Shown here one piece after another: positions 24,744-34,190 of a stretch of DNA of 54,428 nucleotides (the first letter of the stretch is position 1; each line of letters opens with the position of its first letter). The notes under the pieces are model-generated. The model saw only the letters and a program-made list of their open reading frames with translations, ran no database searches and was not told the DNA's origin. The DNA lies in assembly GCA_009377525.1 (NCBI GenBank), contig WHTW01000039.1, positions 1 to 54,428 on the forward strand, in the 5' to 3' direction. A program made the position numbers and the translations under genes. This DNA is from Rhodospirillales bacterium. GTDB lineage: Bacteria; Pseudomonadota; Alphaproteobacteria; Reyranellales; Reyranellaceae.

Positions 24744-25747
24744 CCCAGCTTGCCCATTGCCACGGCCGTGTCGGCCATGCGGTTCGAGAAGCCCCACTCG
24801 TTGTCGTACCAGCTCATGACGCGCACCAGCGTGCCGTCCATGACCTTGGTCTGGTCCATGTGGAAGGTCGACGAGTGGCTGTCGTGGTTGAAGTCGATCG
24901 ACACGTTGGGCTGGTCGGTCCAGCCCAGGATGCCCTTGAGCTGGTTGGCGGCGGCGAGCTTAACCGCCTTGTTGATCTCGTCCTTGTCGGTCTTGCGCTT
25001 GGCGACGAACTTGAAGTCGATCATCGAGACGTTGGGCGTCGGCACGCGGATGGCCACACCGTCGAGCTTGCCGTTCAGCTCGGGCAGCACCAGACCGACG
25101 GCCTTGGCCGCACCCGTCGAGGTCGGGATCATCGACAGCGCCGCGGCACGGCCGCGGTAGAGATCCTTGTGCATGGTGTCGAGCGTCGGCTGGTCGCCGG
25201 TGTAGGCGTGGATGGTCGTCATGAAGCCGTGCTCGATGCCGACAGCGTCGTTCAGCACCTTGGCGACCGGCGCCAGGCAATTGGTGGTGCACGAGGCGTT
25301 GGAGACGACGACATGCTCCTTGGTGAGCTTGTCGTGGTTGACGCCGTAGACGACCGTGAGGTCGGCATTGTCGGCCGGCGCGGAGACCAGCACGCGCTTG
25401 GCACCGGCGTCGATATGGGCCGAGGCTGCCTTCTTGGAGGTGAAGAAGCCGGTGCATTCCAGCGCGATGTCGACGCCCAGCGACTTGTGCGGCAGCTTGG
25501 AGGGATCGCGTTCGGCGGTGACCTTGATCTTGCCGCGGCCGACATCGATCGTGTCGCCGTCGACCTTGACCTCGCCGTTGAAGCGGCCGTGCACGGAGTC
25601 GAAGCGGAACAGGTGGGCGTTGGTCTCGACCGGGCCGAGATCGTTGATCGACACGACCTCGATGTCCTTGCGGCCCGATTCCATGATCGCGCGCATGACG
25701 TTGCGGCCGATGCGGCCGAAGCCGTTGATTGCAACCCGAACTGCCAT
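24740..25747 (-). CDS. gap: Glyceraldehyde-3-phosphate dehydrogenase, type I
   Basis: A 335-aa glycolytic enzyme that oxidises glyceraldehyde 3-phosphate to 1,3-bisphosphoglycerate. Start ATG 25747, 5 nt after GGAGG. NAD site [15 protein letters not shown] (7-21) with Asp36 in SINDLG (favouring NAD over NADP), catalytic Cys153 in [12 protein letters not shown], and C-terminal [13 protein letters not shown]. It lies 11 nt downstream of tkt in the same operon. The frame is open back into tkt, but tkt is in that frame by chance and has its own stop. Confidence 0.97.
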   Translation of the reverse strand: MAVRVAINGFGRIGRNVMRAIMESGRKDIEVVSINDLGPVETNAHLFRFDSVHGRFNGEVKVDGDTIDVGRGKIKVTAERDPSKLPHKSLGVDIALECTGFFTSKKAASAHIDAGAKRVLVSAPADNADLTVVYGVNHDKLTKEHVVVSNASCTTNCLAPVAKVLNDAVGIEHGFMTTIHAYTGDQPTLDTMHKDLYRGRAAALSMIPTSTGAAKAVGLVLPELNGKLDGVAIRVPTPNVSMIDFKFVAKRKTDKDEINKAVKLAAANQLKGILGWTDQPNVSIDFNHDSHSSTFHMDQTKVMDGTLVRVMSWYDNEWGFSNRMADTAVAMGKLG

Positions 25748-25758
25748 GTCTTCCTCCG

Positions 25759-27747
25759 TTATCTGCTGAGCCGCCGCGCCGCCTCTGCGATCGCCTCGGC
25801 GGTGATGCCGAAATGCTTGTAAAGGTCGGTCACCTTGGCCGACGCGCCGAAGCCCTTCATGCCGACGAAAGCGCCGCGCGAGCCTAGCCAGCGCTCCCAA
25901 CCGAATCCCGATGCCGCCTCGCAGGCTACCCGCACCGTGCCCTCGGGCCCAAGGACCTGCCGGTGATATGTTTCGTCTTGCGCGGCGAACAACTCCCACG
26001 ACGGCATGGACACAACGGCCGCCTGGACGCCGTCCTTGGCCAAAAGATCGCGCGCGCCGAGTGCAAGGTGGGTTTCCGAACCCGATGCGATGAGCCTGAC
26101 CGGGACGGAGGTGTCGCCCGCCAGGATGTACGCCCCGCGCGCGCAGAGGTTGCCGTCGCCGGCGTCGCGGATGGTCGGCAGGTTCTGACGCGTCAAGGCG
26201 ATGACGGTCGGCGTCTTCTTCGAGTCGAGCGCAAGCTGCCAGCACTCGGCGGTCTCGATCGTGTCGGCCGGCCGCATCACCTGCAGGCCGGGGATGGCGC
26301 GCAGGGCGGCCAGATGCTCGATCGGCTGATGGGTCGGCCCGTCCTCGCCGAGACCGATCGAATCGTGGGTCATGACGTAGATCACGCGCAGGCCCATCAG
26401 CGCCGCCAGACGGATCGAGGGCCGGCAATAGTCGGTGAACACCAGGAAGGTGCCGCCGTAGGGGATGATGCCGCCATGCAGCGCCATGCCGTTCATGGCC
26501 GCGGCCATCGCGTGCTCGCGGATGCCGTAATAGACGTAGCGGCCCGTGGCGTCGGCGCGCGTGTTGGCCTTCAGCGAGGCGGTCTTGGTGTTGTTCGAGC
26601 CGGTGAGGTCGGCCGAGCCGCCGACCGTGTCGGGCAGCACCGGGTTGATGACTTCGAGCACTTCCTGGCTCGACTTGCGCGTCGCCCACGAGGGCTTCTC
26701 GGTGGCGACCTTGGCCTTGAAGGCGTCGATCGCCTCGCCGACGGCGGCCGGGATGTCGCCCTTGATGCGGCGGTCGAACTCGACGCGGTCGGGCTCGGCC
26801 ATCGCGGCGTGGCGCTTCACCCACTTGCGGCGGGCCGACTTGCCGCGCGCCCCGACCTTGCGCCAGGCGCTGAAGATCGGCTCGGGAATGTCGAACGGGC
26901 CGTGGCTCCAGCCAAGCTTCTCGCGAGCGCCTGCGACCTCGTCCTTGCCGAGCGGCGAGCCGTGCGTGGCGGCGGTACCGGCCTTGGTCGGCGCGCCAAA
27001 GCCGATCACCGTCTTGCAGGCGATCATGGAGGGCTTGTCGGTGACGTTGCGTGCCTTGCGGATGGTGCGCTGAACAGCGTCAGGATCGTGCCCGTCGATC
27101 GCCTGCACGTGCCAGCCGGCGGCGGCAAAGCGCTTCTTGTGGTCTTCGGAGGTGCTGAGCGAGGTCGGACCGTCGATCGAGATGCCGTTGTCGTCGAACA
27201 GCACGATCAGCCGGCCGAGGCCGAGGTGCCCTGCCAGCGTGATCGCCTCCTGGCCGATTCCTTCCATCAGGCAGCCGTCGCCGGTGATGACGTAAGTGTA
27301 ATGATCGACGATGTCGCGGCCGAAGCGCTCGGCCAACAGCCGCTCGGCAAGCGCGAAGCCCACGGCGTTGCCCAAGCCCTGGCCGAGCGGCCCGGTGGTG
27401 GTCTCGATGCCGCTGGCATGGCCGTATTCGGGATGGCCAGCGGTGCGGCTGCCGAGCTGGCGGAAGCGCTTCAGCTCGTCGAGCGTCATGTCGGCGTAGC
27501 CGGTGAGATGCAGCAGTGAATAGAGCAGCATCGAGCCGTGGCCGGCCGACAGGATGAAGCGGTCGCGGTCGGGCCAGTGCGGCTCCGAGGCGTCGAACTT
27601 CATGAACTTGGTGAACAGCACCGTGGCGACGTCGGCCATGCCCATCGGCATGCCGGGGTGGCCCGAGTCCGCCCGCTGCACTGAGTCCATGGCGAGAGCC
27701 CGGATGGCGTTCGCCATATCGCGGCGGGCGGCGATCTGATCGGTCAT
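25759..27747 (-). CDS. tkt: Transketolase
   Basis: A 662-aa thiamine-diphosphate enzyme of the pentose phosphate (or Calvin) pathway. N-terminal [18 protein letters not shown], thiamine-diphosphate motif [13 protein letters not shown] (~155), [11 protein letters not shown], catalytic Glu region [15 protein letters not shown] (~400), and substrate-binding [14 protein letters not shown]. Length is normal. First gene of the tkt-gap unit; divergent from the DUF4164-zapA unit with 216 nt between starts. Confidence 0.97.
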   Translation of the reverse strand: MTDQIAARRDMANAIRALAMDSVQRADSGHPGMPMGMADVATVLFTKFMKFDASEPHWPDRDRFILSAGHGSMLLYSLLHLTGYADMTLDELKRFRQLGSRTAGHPEYGHASGIETTTGPLGQGLGNAVGFALAERLLAERFGRDIVDHYTYVITGDGCLMEGIGQEAITLAGHLGLGRLIVLFDDNGISIDGPTSLSTSEDHKKRFAAAGWHVQAIDGHDPDAVQRTIRKARNVTDKPSMIACKTVIGFGAPTKAGTAATHGSPLGKDEVAGAREKLGWSHGPFDIPEPIFSAWRKVGARGKSARRKWVKRHAAMAEPDRVEFDRRIKGDIPAAVGEAIDAFKAKVATEKPSWATRKSSQEVLEVINPVLPDTVGGSADLTGSNNTKTASLKANTRADATGRYVYYGIREHAMAAAMNGMALHGGIIPYGGTFLVFTDYCRPSIRLAALMGLRVIYVMTHDSIGLGEDGPTHQPIEHLAALRAIPGLQVMRPADTIETAECWQLALDSKKTPTVIALTRQNLPTIRDAGDGNLCARGAYILAGDTSVPVRLIASGSETHLALGARDLLAKDGVQAAVVSMPSWELFAAQDETYHRQVLGPEGTVRVACEAASGFGWERWLGSRGAFVGMKGFGASAKVTDLYKHFGITAEAIAEAARRLSR

Positions 27748-27802
27748 TTTGTGGGATGCCGGTACGGTTTTTTGAAACGGGGCGCAACATGCCGACCCCC
27801 CT

Positions 27803-27814
27803 TTGACGCGTCAA
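27803..27814. promoter_or_regulatory. Palindrome TTGACGCGTCAA upstream of tkt
   Basis: A perfect 12-bp palindrome 56 nt upstream of the tkt ATG. Read on the minus strand its TTGACG could be a -35 box, with a weak CATGTT 17 nt on. It shares TTGAC/GTCAA half-sites with the palindrome at 27868. Confidence 0.35.
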
Positions 27815-27867
27815 TGCGCAAAACCGCCGGCAAAGCCAACATCTAGCGCTCGCCGATGCTCCACAGC

Positions 27868-27906
27868 GTCAACATGTTGACCATTCACCGGCGCTACACT
27901 TATCCT
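27868..27906 (+). promoter_or_regulatory. Promoter with overlapping palindrome upstream of DUF4164-zapA
   Basis: TTGACC (27877-27882) and TATCCT (27901-27906) with an 18-nt spacer form a good sigma-70-like promoter reading right. The perfect 14-bp palindrome GTCAACATGTTGAC (27868-27881) covers the -35 box, a typical repressor position. Transcription would begin near 27913, downstream of which the ATG at 27964 has a GGGGGAG ribosome-binding site. Confidence 0.5.
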
Positions 27907-27963
27907 CCCGCGATGGAGCAGGTGCGGACGGGAGAGCAATCGCCGCCCTCCGGCGGGGGAGCG

Positions 27964-28197
27964 ATGTCCAAGGCAGCCAGCGCGAAGGACCGCGTGGACA
28001 GTGCGCTCCGCCGTCTGGAATCGATGGTGGAAGAACGCCTGAAGGCGGAAGCCGGCCGTGCCGACGACCTGACCAAGCGTCTCGACAGGCTCGAGCGCCA
28101 GCACGACGAATTGAAGAAGGTGGCGATGGAGGTCGAAGGCCGACTGGAGCGCGCGATGGAGTACATCCGCTCGCTGTTGGCCGCCGACCAGAAGTGA
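27964..28197 (+). CDS. DUF4164-type small coiled-coil protein
   Basis: A 77-aa, almost wholly helical, charged protein (ALRRLESMVEERLKAEAG, DDLTKRLDRLERQHDEL). Heptads run through most of its length. Small proteins of this kind precede zapA in many Alphaproteobacteria and are classed as DUF4164; function is unknown, a role near division being inferred only from context. The start chosen (27964) has GGGGGAG upstream; earlier in-frame starts overlap the promoter. Confidence 0.8.
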   Translation: MSKAASAKDRVDSALRRLESMVEERLKAEAGRADDLTKRLDRLERQHDELKKVAMEVEGRLERAMEYIRSLLAADQK

Positions 28198-28301
28198 TCA
28201 AAGCAAGACATCCAACTCAAGGATGCTTCGCACAGGCTGACGTGTCAGACTGTGCACCCCCTCGACGCCCATAAAGGGCGCAACAAAAAGGAGTAACGAC
28301 G

Positions 28302-28634
28302 ATGCCGGAGGTCTCGGTCCAGATCGCCAATCGCAACTATGAGCTCGCCTGCGGCGATGGTGAGGAAGAGCGGGTCCAGGAACTCGCCGCCTACGTCGAC
28401 GAAAAGGTCGACGAACTGCGCCGGCAATTGCCCGGCACCCCCGAAGTCAAACTGCTGGTGTTTGCGGCCCTGATCCTGGCCGATGAAAGCCGCGAGGCGC
28501 GCGGCATCGCCAAGGCGGCGGAGAGTGCCAAGGCCAGCGCCACCGACAGCGCCGAGACGCTGGCGACGGCGCTCGAGGACCTGATCACCTCGCGCGTCGA
28601 CAAGATGAGCAAGAAGGTGAGCGGCGCGGCCTAG
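28302..28634 (+). CDS. zapA: Cell division protein ZapA
   Basis: A 110-aa FtsZ-associated protein that bundles Z-ring filaments. N-terminal globular part MPEVSVQIANRNYELACGDGEEE with the ZapA-like VQELAAYVDEKVDELRR helix, then KLLVFAALILADE and a coiled-coil tail. AAAAGGAG lies 7 nt before the ATG. Genomic position (tkt, DUF4164, zapA, 6S RNA, 5-FCL) is the one conserved in the class. Confidence 0.92.
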   Translation: MPEVSVQIANRNYELACGDGEEERVQELAAYVDEKVDELRRQLPGTPEVKLLVFAALILADESREARGIAKAAESAKASATDSAETLATALEDLITSRVDKMSKKVSGAA

Positions 28635-28675
28635 CTGCTCGAGCGCGACCAGCCCTCAAGCTCCTCTTCCCCTAG

Positions 28676-28814
28676 CAGCCTGTCGGACTTACAGCATTGA
28701 AGGTCGAATCGTGAAACAAGCGGAATCTCCTGAGCCTAAGCGGTGCAATCTTTGTACGTCGCAGGAGCCATTTGGATTCCATTGTTTTACCAATTCGTTA
28801 AGTCCGACAGGCTC
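28676..28814. mobile_element. MITE-like non-coding insertion (139 bp) with CTAG target duplication
   Basis: Ends are inverted repeats CAGCCTGTCGGACTTA (28676-28691) and TAAGTCCGACAGGCTC (28799-28814), matching at 15 of 16 positions. CTAG flanks both sides (28672-28675, 28815-28818). Removing the element restores one hairpin: TCAAGCTCCTCTTCCCC (28656-28672) pairing with GGGGGAGAGGAGCTTGA (28820-28836), so the insertion is in its loop. The interior is AT-richer than its surroundings and has no open frame. The terminal sequence recalls IS1182-type ends (from memory), but no transposase is present, so it would have been moved by an element elsewhere. Confidence 0.7.
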
Positions 28815-28854
28815 CTAGCGGGGGAGAGGAGCTTGAACGTCACGGTGGAAGCGT

Positions 28855-29035
28855 CCGGCCTGCATTGCGGCTACCGCTCCGAGTGCCTACATTGACGAGG
28901 GGCGGATTTCTGCGCGGTGCGTGGTTCGCTTAAAACCCCGGGGCCAATAAGAACTCCTGGGAACTGTTCCTGGCCTTGACCCTGGTCTTGGCTACACGGT
29001 GCCCACCTGCTTACGCAGGCCTTGGAGGTTCTACG
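28855..29035 (+). ncRNA. ssrS: 6S RNA (ssrS), boundaries approximate
   Basis: The region between zapA and the 5-FCL gene is the conserved 6S RNA locus. It has a GCTTAAAACCCCGGGGCCAA / TGGCCTTGACCC central-bubble-like part and a 3' part with ACGGTGCCCACCTGC and GCAGGCCTTGGAGGTT typical of alphaproteobacterial 6S RNA. GGCCTGC (28857-28863) can pair with GCAGGCC (29015-29021) to close the molecule. 6S RNA binds RNA polymerase holoenzyme and lowers transcription in stationary phase. Ends are estimated, not mapped. Confidence 0.6.
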
Positions 29036-29079
29036 AGCCACGGCCCATCGTGGAGCCGCCCCACTTTGCTTCTTCCGGC

Positions 29080-29655
29080 ATGACCCTGGTCGACGACAAA
29101 CGCACCCTGCGCAGCGCCATGCTGGCTTGGCGCGGCGCGCTCTCGGACGACGAGCGCCGCGCCGCCGCCGGCGGGCTGCTGGCGACCTGGCAGTGCGACC
29201 TGCCGTTCGAGACGCCGGCGGTCGTGTCGGGCTTCTGGCCGATCAAGGACGAGATCGACATCCGGCCGCTGATGATCGAGCTGCACAATGTGGGCTGCCA
29301 GCTCGCGCTGCCGGTCGTGCAGGACCGCGGCAAGCCGCTCCTGTTCCGCGCGTGGCGGCCGGGCGATCCGCTGGAGCAGGGCGTGTTCGGAACGCTGCAG
29401 CCCCAGGCCAAACGCGAGACGCTGGAGCCCGACGCGTTGATCGTGCCGATGCTCGCCTGCGACGAGGAAGGGTGGCGGCTGGGTTACGGCGGCGGCTTCT
29501 ACGACCGCACGCTTAGCGGCTTGCGGGCGCGGCGCCGGGTGACGGCGGTCGGCGTCGGCTTCGACGCCCAGCTCGTCGACGACGTTCCGCACGGGCCGGA
29601 CGACCAGCGGCTTGATTGGCTGTTGACCGACAAGCGCGCTTACGCCTTTGTCTAG
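29080..29655 (+). CDS. 5-formyltetrahydrofolate cyclo-ligase
   Basis: A 191-aa enzyme (YgfA/MTHFS family) that converts 5-formyl-THF to 5,10-methenyl-THF using ATP. Start chosen at MTLVDDKRTLRSAML (29080); an in-frame ATG at 28999 would lie in the 6S RNA. N-terminal basic helix LRSAMLAWRGALSDDER, VVSGFWPIKDEIDI, and the C-terminal nucleotide motif RLGYGGGFYDRTL. Its place immediately after 6S RNA is the usual one. The YmdB gene begins 2 nt after its stop. Confidence 0.93.
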   Translation: MTLVDDKRTLRSAMLAWRGALSDDERRAAAGGLLATWQCDLPFETPAVVSGFWPIKDEIDIRPLMIELHNVGCQLALPVVQDRGKPLLFRAWRPGDPLEQGVFGTLQPQAKRETLEPDALIVPMLACDEEGWRLGYGGGFYDRTLSGLRARRRVTAVGVGFDAQLVDDVPHGPDDQRLDWLLTDKRAYAFV

Positions 29656-29657
29656 GT

Positions 29658-30464
29658 ATGAAGGTCCTGTTCTGTGGTGACATCGTCGGCCGGGCCGGCC
29701 GCGATGTGGTGATCAAGGAAGTACCGCGCCTGCGGCGCGAGCTCGGTCTCGATTTCGTGGCGGTCAACGGCGAGAACGCGGCGGCAGGCTTCGGCATCAC
29801 CGCCAAGATCTGCGCCGAGCTGCACGAGGCCGGTGTCGACTGCATCACCACCGGCAACCACGTCTGGGACCAGCGCGAGATCGTCCCCTACATCGCCCAG
29901 GACAAGCGCCTGCTGCGGCCGGTCAACTTCCCCCCCGGCACGCCGGGCTGGGGCGCCAACCTGTTCCAGACCGCGCGCGGCCAGAAGGTCGTGGTGATCA
30001 ACGTCATGTGCCGGCTGTTCATGGACGCGCTCGACGATCCCTTCCGCACCGTCGACGCCGAGCTTGCCAGGTACGGCCTGGGCGGCACCGCCAACTTCAT
30101 CCTGGTCGACGTGCACGGCGAGGCGACCAGCGAGAAGCAGTCGATCGGCCACTATTGCGACGGCCGCGTCTCGGCCGTGCTGGGCACGCACAGCCACGTT
30201 CCCACGTCCGATTGCTGGATCCTGCCGGGCGGCACCGCCTACCAGACCGACGTCGGCATGTGCGGCGACTACGATTCAGTGATCGGCATGAAGAAGGAGT
30301 CGGCCGTGCAGCGCTTCGTGCGCAAAGTGCCGGGCGAGCGGCTGGCGCCGGCCGAAGGCGAGGGCACTTTGTGCGCGGCGGTTGTCGAAACCGACGATCG
30401 TACGGGCCTGGCCGCCTCGGTCCGGCCGATCAGGCTCGGCGGCCGGCTGCCTCAGACAGTGTGA
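29658..30464 (+). CDS. YmdB-family metallophosphoesterase (TIGR00282)
   Basis: A 268-aa cytoplasmic phosphoesterase. Metal ligands are visible in FCGDIVGRAGR (Asp8), VNGENAAAGFGI (Glu/Asn), TTGNHVWDQ, DVHGEATSEKQ and GTHSHVPTSD, the order seen in the YmdB family, members of which cleave 2',3'-cyclic nucleotides. The start MKVLFCGDIVG (29658) is 2 nt after the 5-FCL stop. The length matches the family. Confidence 0.9.
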   Translation: MKVLFCGDIVGRAGRDVVIKEVPRLRRELGLDFVAVNGENAAAGFGITAKICAELHEAGVDCITTGNHVWDQREIVPYIAQDKRLLRPVNFPPGTPGWGANLFQTARGQKVVVINVMCRLFMDALDDPFRTVDAELARYGLGGTANFILVDVHGEATSEKQSIGHYCDGRVSAVLGTHSHVPTSDCWILPGGTAYQTDVGMCGDYDSVIGMKKESAVQRFVRKVPGERLAPAEGEGTLCAAVVETDDRTGLAASVRPIRLGGRLPQTV

Positions 30465-30497
30465 ATTGCTGCATCTTGTGTTGCATAACCAGCCGTC

Positions 30498-30641
30498 CTA
30501 CCTATTAGAGGTAGTCTGAAGACCCTCGTTGACGGCCTGGGGAAAAAGCGTCATCCTTTTGATGTTAAAGGATTTTTCGCCGACGTCGGCGACTGTCTTC
30601 AGGTTAGAGGGGGCGTCGGAATCTAGGTTCCGACGTTTTTT
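30498..30641 (+). ncRNA. Candidate small RNA with several stem-loops
   Basis: The 301-nt gap between the YmdB gene and yebC holds no gene but has an ordered set of hairpins: CTACCT/AGGTAG (30498-30514), ATCCTTT/AAAGGAT followed by T5 (30553-30577), the perfect palindrome CGCCGACGTCGGCG (30578-30591), and CGTCGGAA/TTCCGACG followed by T6 (30614-30641). This is the architecture of an intergenic sRNA with a rho-independent end. It could also be a long 3' UTR of the upstream gene with stacked terminators. No known RNA family is recognised. Confidence 0.4.
30614..30641 (+). terminator. Rho-independent terminator 1
   Basis: Eight-bp stem CGTCGGAA (30614-30621) / TTCCGACG (30628-30635), loop of 6 nt, then TTTTTT (30636-30641). 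Confidence 0.8.
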
Positions 30642-30642
30642 A

Positions 30643-30670
30643 GCGGGGGCTTCGGCCCCCGCCTTTTTTT
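30643..30670 (+). terminator. Rho-independent terminator 2
   Basis: GC-rich stem GCGGGGGC / GCCCCCGC with a TTCG tetraloop (30643-30662), then C and seven Ts. It follows terminator 1 by one nucleotide, so read-through into yebC is strongly blocked. Confidence 0.9.
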
Positions 30671-30765
30671 GTGCCGAGCCCTGCAGGCACGGTCTCTAAC
30701 ACTCCCAAAGCCCACGAGAAGTGGTATAGCCGGCCCGTCAACTCACTGAATCTGGTTTTGGGGCG

Positions 30766-31524
30766 ATGGCGGGCCATTCGCAGTTCAAGAACATCATGCA
30801 CCGCAAGGGGCGCCAGGACGCCCAGCGGGCCAAGATCTTCACCAAGCTGATCCGCGAGATCACCACCGCGGCGCGTCTGGGCGCGGCCGATCCGAACGCC
30901 AATCCGCGCCTGCGTGCGGCTGTGATCGCCGCGCGCGAAGCCAACATGACGCGCGACACGATCGATCGCGCCATCAAGCGCGGCTCGGGCAGCGATGCCG
31001 ACGCCAACTACGACGAGATCCGCTACGAGGGCTACGGGCCGGGCGGCGTGGCGCTGATCGTCGAGGCTCTGACCAACAACCGCAACCGCACCGCGGGCGA
31101 GGTCCGTTCGATCTTCGCCAAGCACGGCGGCAATCTCGGCGAGTCCAACAGCGTGTCCTTCATGTTCGACCGCGTCGGCGAGTTCCGCTTTCCGCTGAGC
31201 GTCGGCGGCGCCGACGAGGTGCTGGAGAAGGCGATCGAGGCCGGCGCCGACGACGTGGTGAGCGGCCAGGGCGAGGAGGGCGTGCACGAGATCTACGCCG
31301 CCCAGGAGAGTTTCAACTCGGTGCGTGAGGCGCTCGAGAAGTCGCTGGGCCAACCCTCGGTCGCCAAGCTGTCGTGGCGGCCCAAGACCACCTCGCCGGT
31401 CGAGGGCGAGACCGTCCAGACGCTGCTCGACCTGATCGCGGCCCTGGAAGACAACGACGACGTCCAGAACGTCTACGCCAATTTCGAGGTGTCGGACGAC
31501 GCTCTGGCGAAGTTCGCGGCCTGA
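30766..31524 (+). CDS. yebC: YebC/PmpR family protein
   Basis: A 252-aa member of the YebC family (transcriptional regulators, some also helping ribosomes at polyproline). N-terminus [20 protein letters not shown], then [32 protein letters not shown] and the C-terminal [16 protein letters not shown] are all signature stretches. Length is standard. Eleven nt before ruvC, the normal order yebC-ruvC-ruvA-ruvB. Confidence 0.96.
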   Translation: MAGHSQFKNIMHRKGRQDAQRAKIFTKLIREITTAARLGAADPNANPRLRAAVIAAREANMTRDTIDRAIKRGSGSDADANYDEIRYEGYGPGGVALIVEALTNNRNRTAGEVRSIFAKHGGNLGESNSVSFMFDRVGEFRFPLSVGGADEVLEKAIEAGADDVVSGQGEEGVHEIYAAQESFNSVREALEKSLGQPSVAKLSWRPKTTSPVEGETVQTLLDLIAALEDNDDVQNVYANFEVSDDALAKFAA

Positions 31525-31535
31525 AGCCCGGGACG

Positions 31536-32027
31536 ATGAGACTGATCGGCCTCGATCCCGGTCTGCGGTTGACCGGCTGGGGCGTGATCGATGTCGACGG
31601 CAACAAGCTGCGCCATGTGGCGCATGGCGTGGTCCGGGTGACGACCACGGGCATGCTGGCTGATCGCCTGCGCGAACTGTTCGACGGCGTCGCCGCCGTC
31701 GTCGAGGCGCAACGCCCGCTGGAGGCCGCCATCGAGGAGACCTTCGTGAACGTGAACCCGGGATCGACGCTGAAGCTCGGCCAGGCGCGCGGCGTCGTTC
31801 TGCTGGCGCCGGCGCGGGCCGGCCTGCCCGTGTTCGAATACGCCGCCAACCTGGTGAAGAAGTCGGTGACCGGCGCGGGCCATGCCGACAAGCGCCAGAT
31901 CGCCATGATGGTGGGCCGCCTGCTGCCTGGCATCGATGCCAGCGCCGATGCCGCCGACGCGCTGGCCGTCGCCATCTGCCACGCCCACCACCGTGCCACC
32001 GCCAAGCGCGTGGAGGCGGCACTTTGA
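31536..32027 (+). CDS. ruvC: Holliday junction resolvase RuvC
   Basis: A 163-aa RNase H-fold endonuclease that resolves Holliday junctions. Catalytic acids: Asp7 ([14 protein letters not shown]), Glu67 (AAIEETFVN) and the C-terminal Asp pair in [17 protein letters not shown]. Its TGA stop overlaps the TTG start of ruvA. Confidence 0.96.
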   Translation: MRLIGLDPGLRLTGWGVIDVDGNKLRHVAHGVVRVTTTGMLADRLRELFDGVAAVVEAQRPLEAAIEETFVNVNPGSTLKLGQARGVVLLAPARAGLPVFEYAANLVKKSVTGAGHADKRQIAMMVGRLLPGIDASADAADALAVAICHAHHRATAKRVEAAL

Positions 32028-32632
32028 TCGCCAAGCTGAAAGGCGTCGTCGATTCGGTCGACACCGACAGCGCCGTCATCGACGTCGGCGGCGTGGGCTA
32101 CCTCGTGTCGGCCTCGTCCCGCACCTTGCGCGACCTCGTGGCTGGCGGGCCGGCGACCATGCTGGTCGAGACCATCGTGCGCGAGGATGCGATCGCGCTT
32201 TACGGCTTCCTCGAGACCGCCGAGCGTGACTGGTTCCGCATCCTGACGACCGTGCAGGGCGTCGGCGCCAGGGTGGCGCTGTCGATCCTCTCGACGCTCT
32301 CGCCCGACGAGATCGCCCGCGCCATCGCCGCCCAGGATCGCGCTATGCTGAGCCGCCCGGCCGGTGTCGGCCCCAAGCTCGCGGCGCGGCTTGCCACCGA
32401 GCTCAAGGACAAGGCGGCCGCGTTCGGCGTGGCGCCCGCCGCCAAGGGCGCCGCGGCGCCGGCGGCGATGCCGTCGGGCTCGATCAATGAGGACGCCGTC
32501 TCGGCGCTGGTCAATCTCGGCTACAAGCGCGTCGAGGCGTTCGGCGCCGTGGCGCGCGTGACGCAGCGGCTGGGCGACGGCGCCACGTTCGACGCCGTGG
32601 TCCGCGCCGGCCTGCAGGAGCTGGCGCGATGA
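32024..32632 (+). CDS. ruvA: Holliday junction branch migration protein RuvA
   Basis: A 202-aa protein that binds the four-way junction and recruits RuvB. OB-fold N-domain ([23 protein letters not shown]), helix-hairpin-helix region [13 protein letters not shown] and [17 protein letters not shown], an Ala/Pro linker, and the C-terminal RuvB-binding domain ([17 protein letters not shown]). The start is TTG at 32024, overlapping ruvC by 4 nt, which suggests coupled translation. Confidence 0.95.
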   Translation: MIAKLKGVVDSVDTDSAVIDVGGVGYLVSASSRTLRDLVAGGPATMLVETIVREDAIALYGFLETAERDWFRILTTVQGVGARVALSILSTLSPDEIARAIAAQDRAMLSRPAGVGPKLAARLATELKDKAAAFGVAPAAKGAAAPAAMPSGSINEDAVSALVNLGYKRVEAFGAVARVTQRLGDGATFDAVVRAGLQELAR

Positions 32633-33696
32633 ATGGCCCAACGAGCGATGAGGATCGCCTGGTGACGCCCAAGCGCGCTGAAGAGGACGCCGCCGAACTG
32701 GCGCTGCGCCCGCAGACGCTGGATGACTTCATCGGCCAGAAGCAGCTGCGCGAGAACCTGAAGATCTACGTCGCGGCGGCCAAGTCGCGCAAAGAGGCGC
32801 TCGACCATGTGCTGTTCCACGGCCCGCCGGGACTGGGCAAGACGACGCTGGCGCAGATCGTGGCGCGCGAAATGGGTGCGGGTTTTCGCGCCACTTCGGG
32901 CCCGGTGATCCAGAAGGCCGGTGACCTCGCCGCCCAGCTCACCAACCTGCAGCCGCACGACGTGCTGTTCATCGACGAGATCCATCGCCTCAATCCGGCG
33001 GTCGAGGAGATCCTCTATCCCGCCATGGAGGACTTCCAGCTCGACCTGATGATCGGCGAGGGGCCGGCGGCGCGCTCGGTGCGCATCGAATTGCCGCCCT
33101 TCACCCTGGTCGGCGCGACCACGCGCTCGGGCCTGATGACACGCCCGCTGCGCGAGCGCTTCGGCATCCCGCTGCGCATGATCTTCTACGAGCCGGCCGA
33201 GCTCGAGACGATCGTCCATCGCGCGGCGCGCGTGCTCAAGATGCAGATGGCCAAGGACGGTGGCGCCGAGATCGCCAAGCGCTCACGCGGCACGCCGCGC
33301 GTGGCCAACCGCCTGCTGCGTCGGGTGCGCGATTTCGCCGCCGTCGGTGGCCATGCTGTGGTCGACGCCGGGGTGGCAGACGAGGCGCTGAGCCGGCTCG
33401 AGGTCGACGGCCGCGGGCTCGATGCCATGGACCGTCTCTATCTCGCCTGCATCGCCGAGAACTACGGCGGCGGCCCGGTCGGCGTCGAGACGCTGGCCGC
33501 GGCACTCTCCGAGCAGCGCGACGTCATCGAGGACGTGATCGAACCCTACCTCATGCAGCTCGGCCTCCTGATGCGCACGCCGCGCGGGCGGCTGCTGTCG
33601 GAAGGCGGCTATCGCCATCTCGGTGTCGCCATGCCACGCGAGCAGAAGCAGCAGCTCGATCTGCTGGCCGCCGGCGACCGGGAGGACGAGGCGTGA
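32629..33696 (+). CDS. ruvB: Holliday junction branch migration ATPase RuvB
   Basis: A 355-aa AAA+ motor. Walker A GPPGLGKT (65-72), Walker [11 protein letters not shown], sensor [18 protein letters not shown] with the arginine finger region, and C-terminal winged helix ([16 protein letters not shown]). ATG overlaps the ruvA stop by 4 nt. The ybgC gene overlaps its end likewise. Confidence 0.97.
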   Translation: MNGPTSDEDRLVTPKRAEEDAAELALRPQTLDDFIGQKQLRENLKIYVAAAKSRKEALDHVLFHGPPGLGKTTLAQIVAREMGAGFRATSGPVIQKAGDLAAQLTNLQPHDVLFIDEIHRLNPAVEEILYPAMEDFQLDLMIGEGPAARSVRIELPPFTLVGATTRSGLMTRPLRERFGIPLRMIFYEPAELETIVHRAARVLKMQMAKDGGAEIAKRSRGTPRVANRLLRRVRDFAAVGGHAVVDAGVADEALSRLEVDGRGLDAMDRLYLACIAENYGGGPVGVETLAAALSEQRDVIEDVIEPYLMQLGLLMRTPRGRLLSEGGYRHLGVAMPREQKQQLDLLAAGDREDEA

Positions 33697-34172
33697 GTGC
33701 TGGCCCGACCAGCGGGCACATCGCGGATGGCGTCCATGTGCTGCCGTTGCGGGTTTATTACGAGGACACCGACGCCGTCGGCATCGTCTACTACGCCAAC
33801 TGGCTGCGCTTCCTGGAGCGTGGCCGCACCGAGCTCCTGCGCCTGCTCGGCCAGGAGCACAGCGCGCTACGCGAGGAGCGCGGCGTCAATTGGGTCGTGC
33901 GCCGCTGCGCCATCGATTACCTGAAACCCGCCCGGCTCGACGAGACGATCGAGATCGTCACGAGCTGCGGCGAACTGCGCGGGGCCTCGCTGGACATGAT
34001 CCAGCTCGCGCGCCGCGGTGAAGAGATCCTGGTCCGTGCCGAGCTCGTGGTCGCCTGCATGGGTGCCAACGGCCGGCCGGTCCGATTGCCGCCGCACGTG
34101 CGGACTGCCCTGGCCCAGGTTAGCGCGGGGGGACTCGCCCCGCTCACGCCATATTCAGGTATAACCCTTTGA
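33693..34172 (+). CDS. ybgC: Tol-Pal system acyl-CoA thioesterase YbgC
   Basis: A 159-aa hotdog-fold thioesterase, first gene of the tol-pal cluster. The catalytic motif [19 protein letters not shown] (Asp of DTD) is intact, with [11 protein letters not shown] and YLKPARLDE following. Start is GTG at 33693, overlapping ruvB by 4 nt (GTGA), so the tol cluster is tied to ruvCAB in one transcription unit. tolQ follows after 18 nt. Confidence 0.94.
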   Translation: MSAGPTSGHIADGVHVLPLRVYYEDTDAVGIVYYANWLRFLERGRTELLRLLGQEHSALREERGVNWVVRRCAIDYLKPARLDETIEIVTSCGELRGASLDMIQLARRGEEILVRAELVVACMGANGRPVRLPPHVRTALAQVSAGGLAPLTPYSGITL

Positions 34173-34190
34173 ACCAACGGAGATTCTAAA

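Noticed and set aside
24740..26824. A single fused transketolase-GAPDH protein
   Set aside because: The frame of gap is open upstream through out-of-frame tkt DNA, but that part is not transketolase sequence. tkt ends at 25759 and gap has its own start with GGAGG at 25747.
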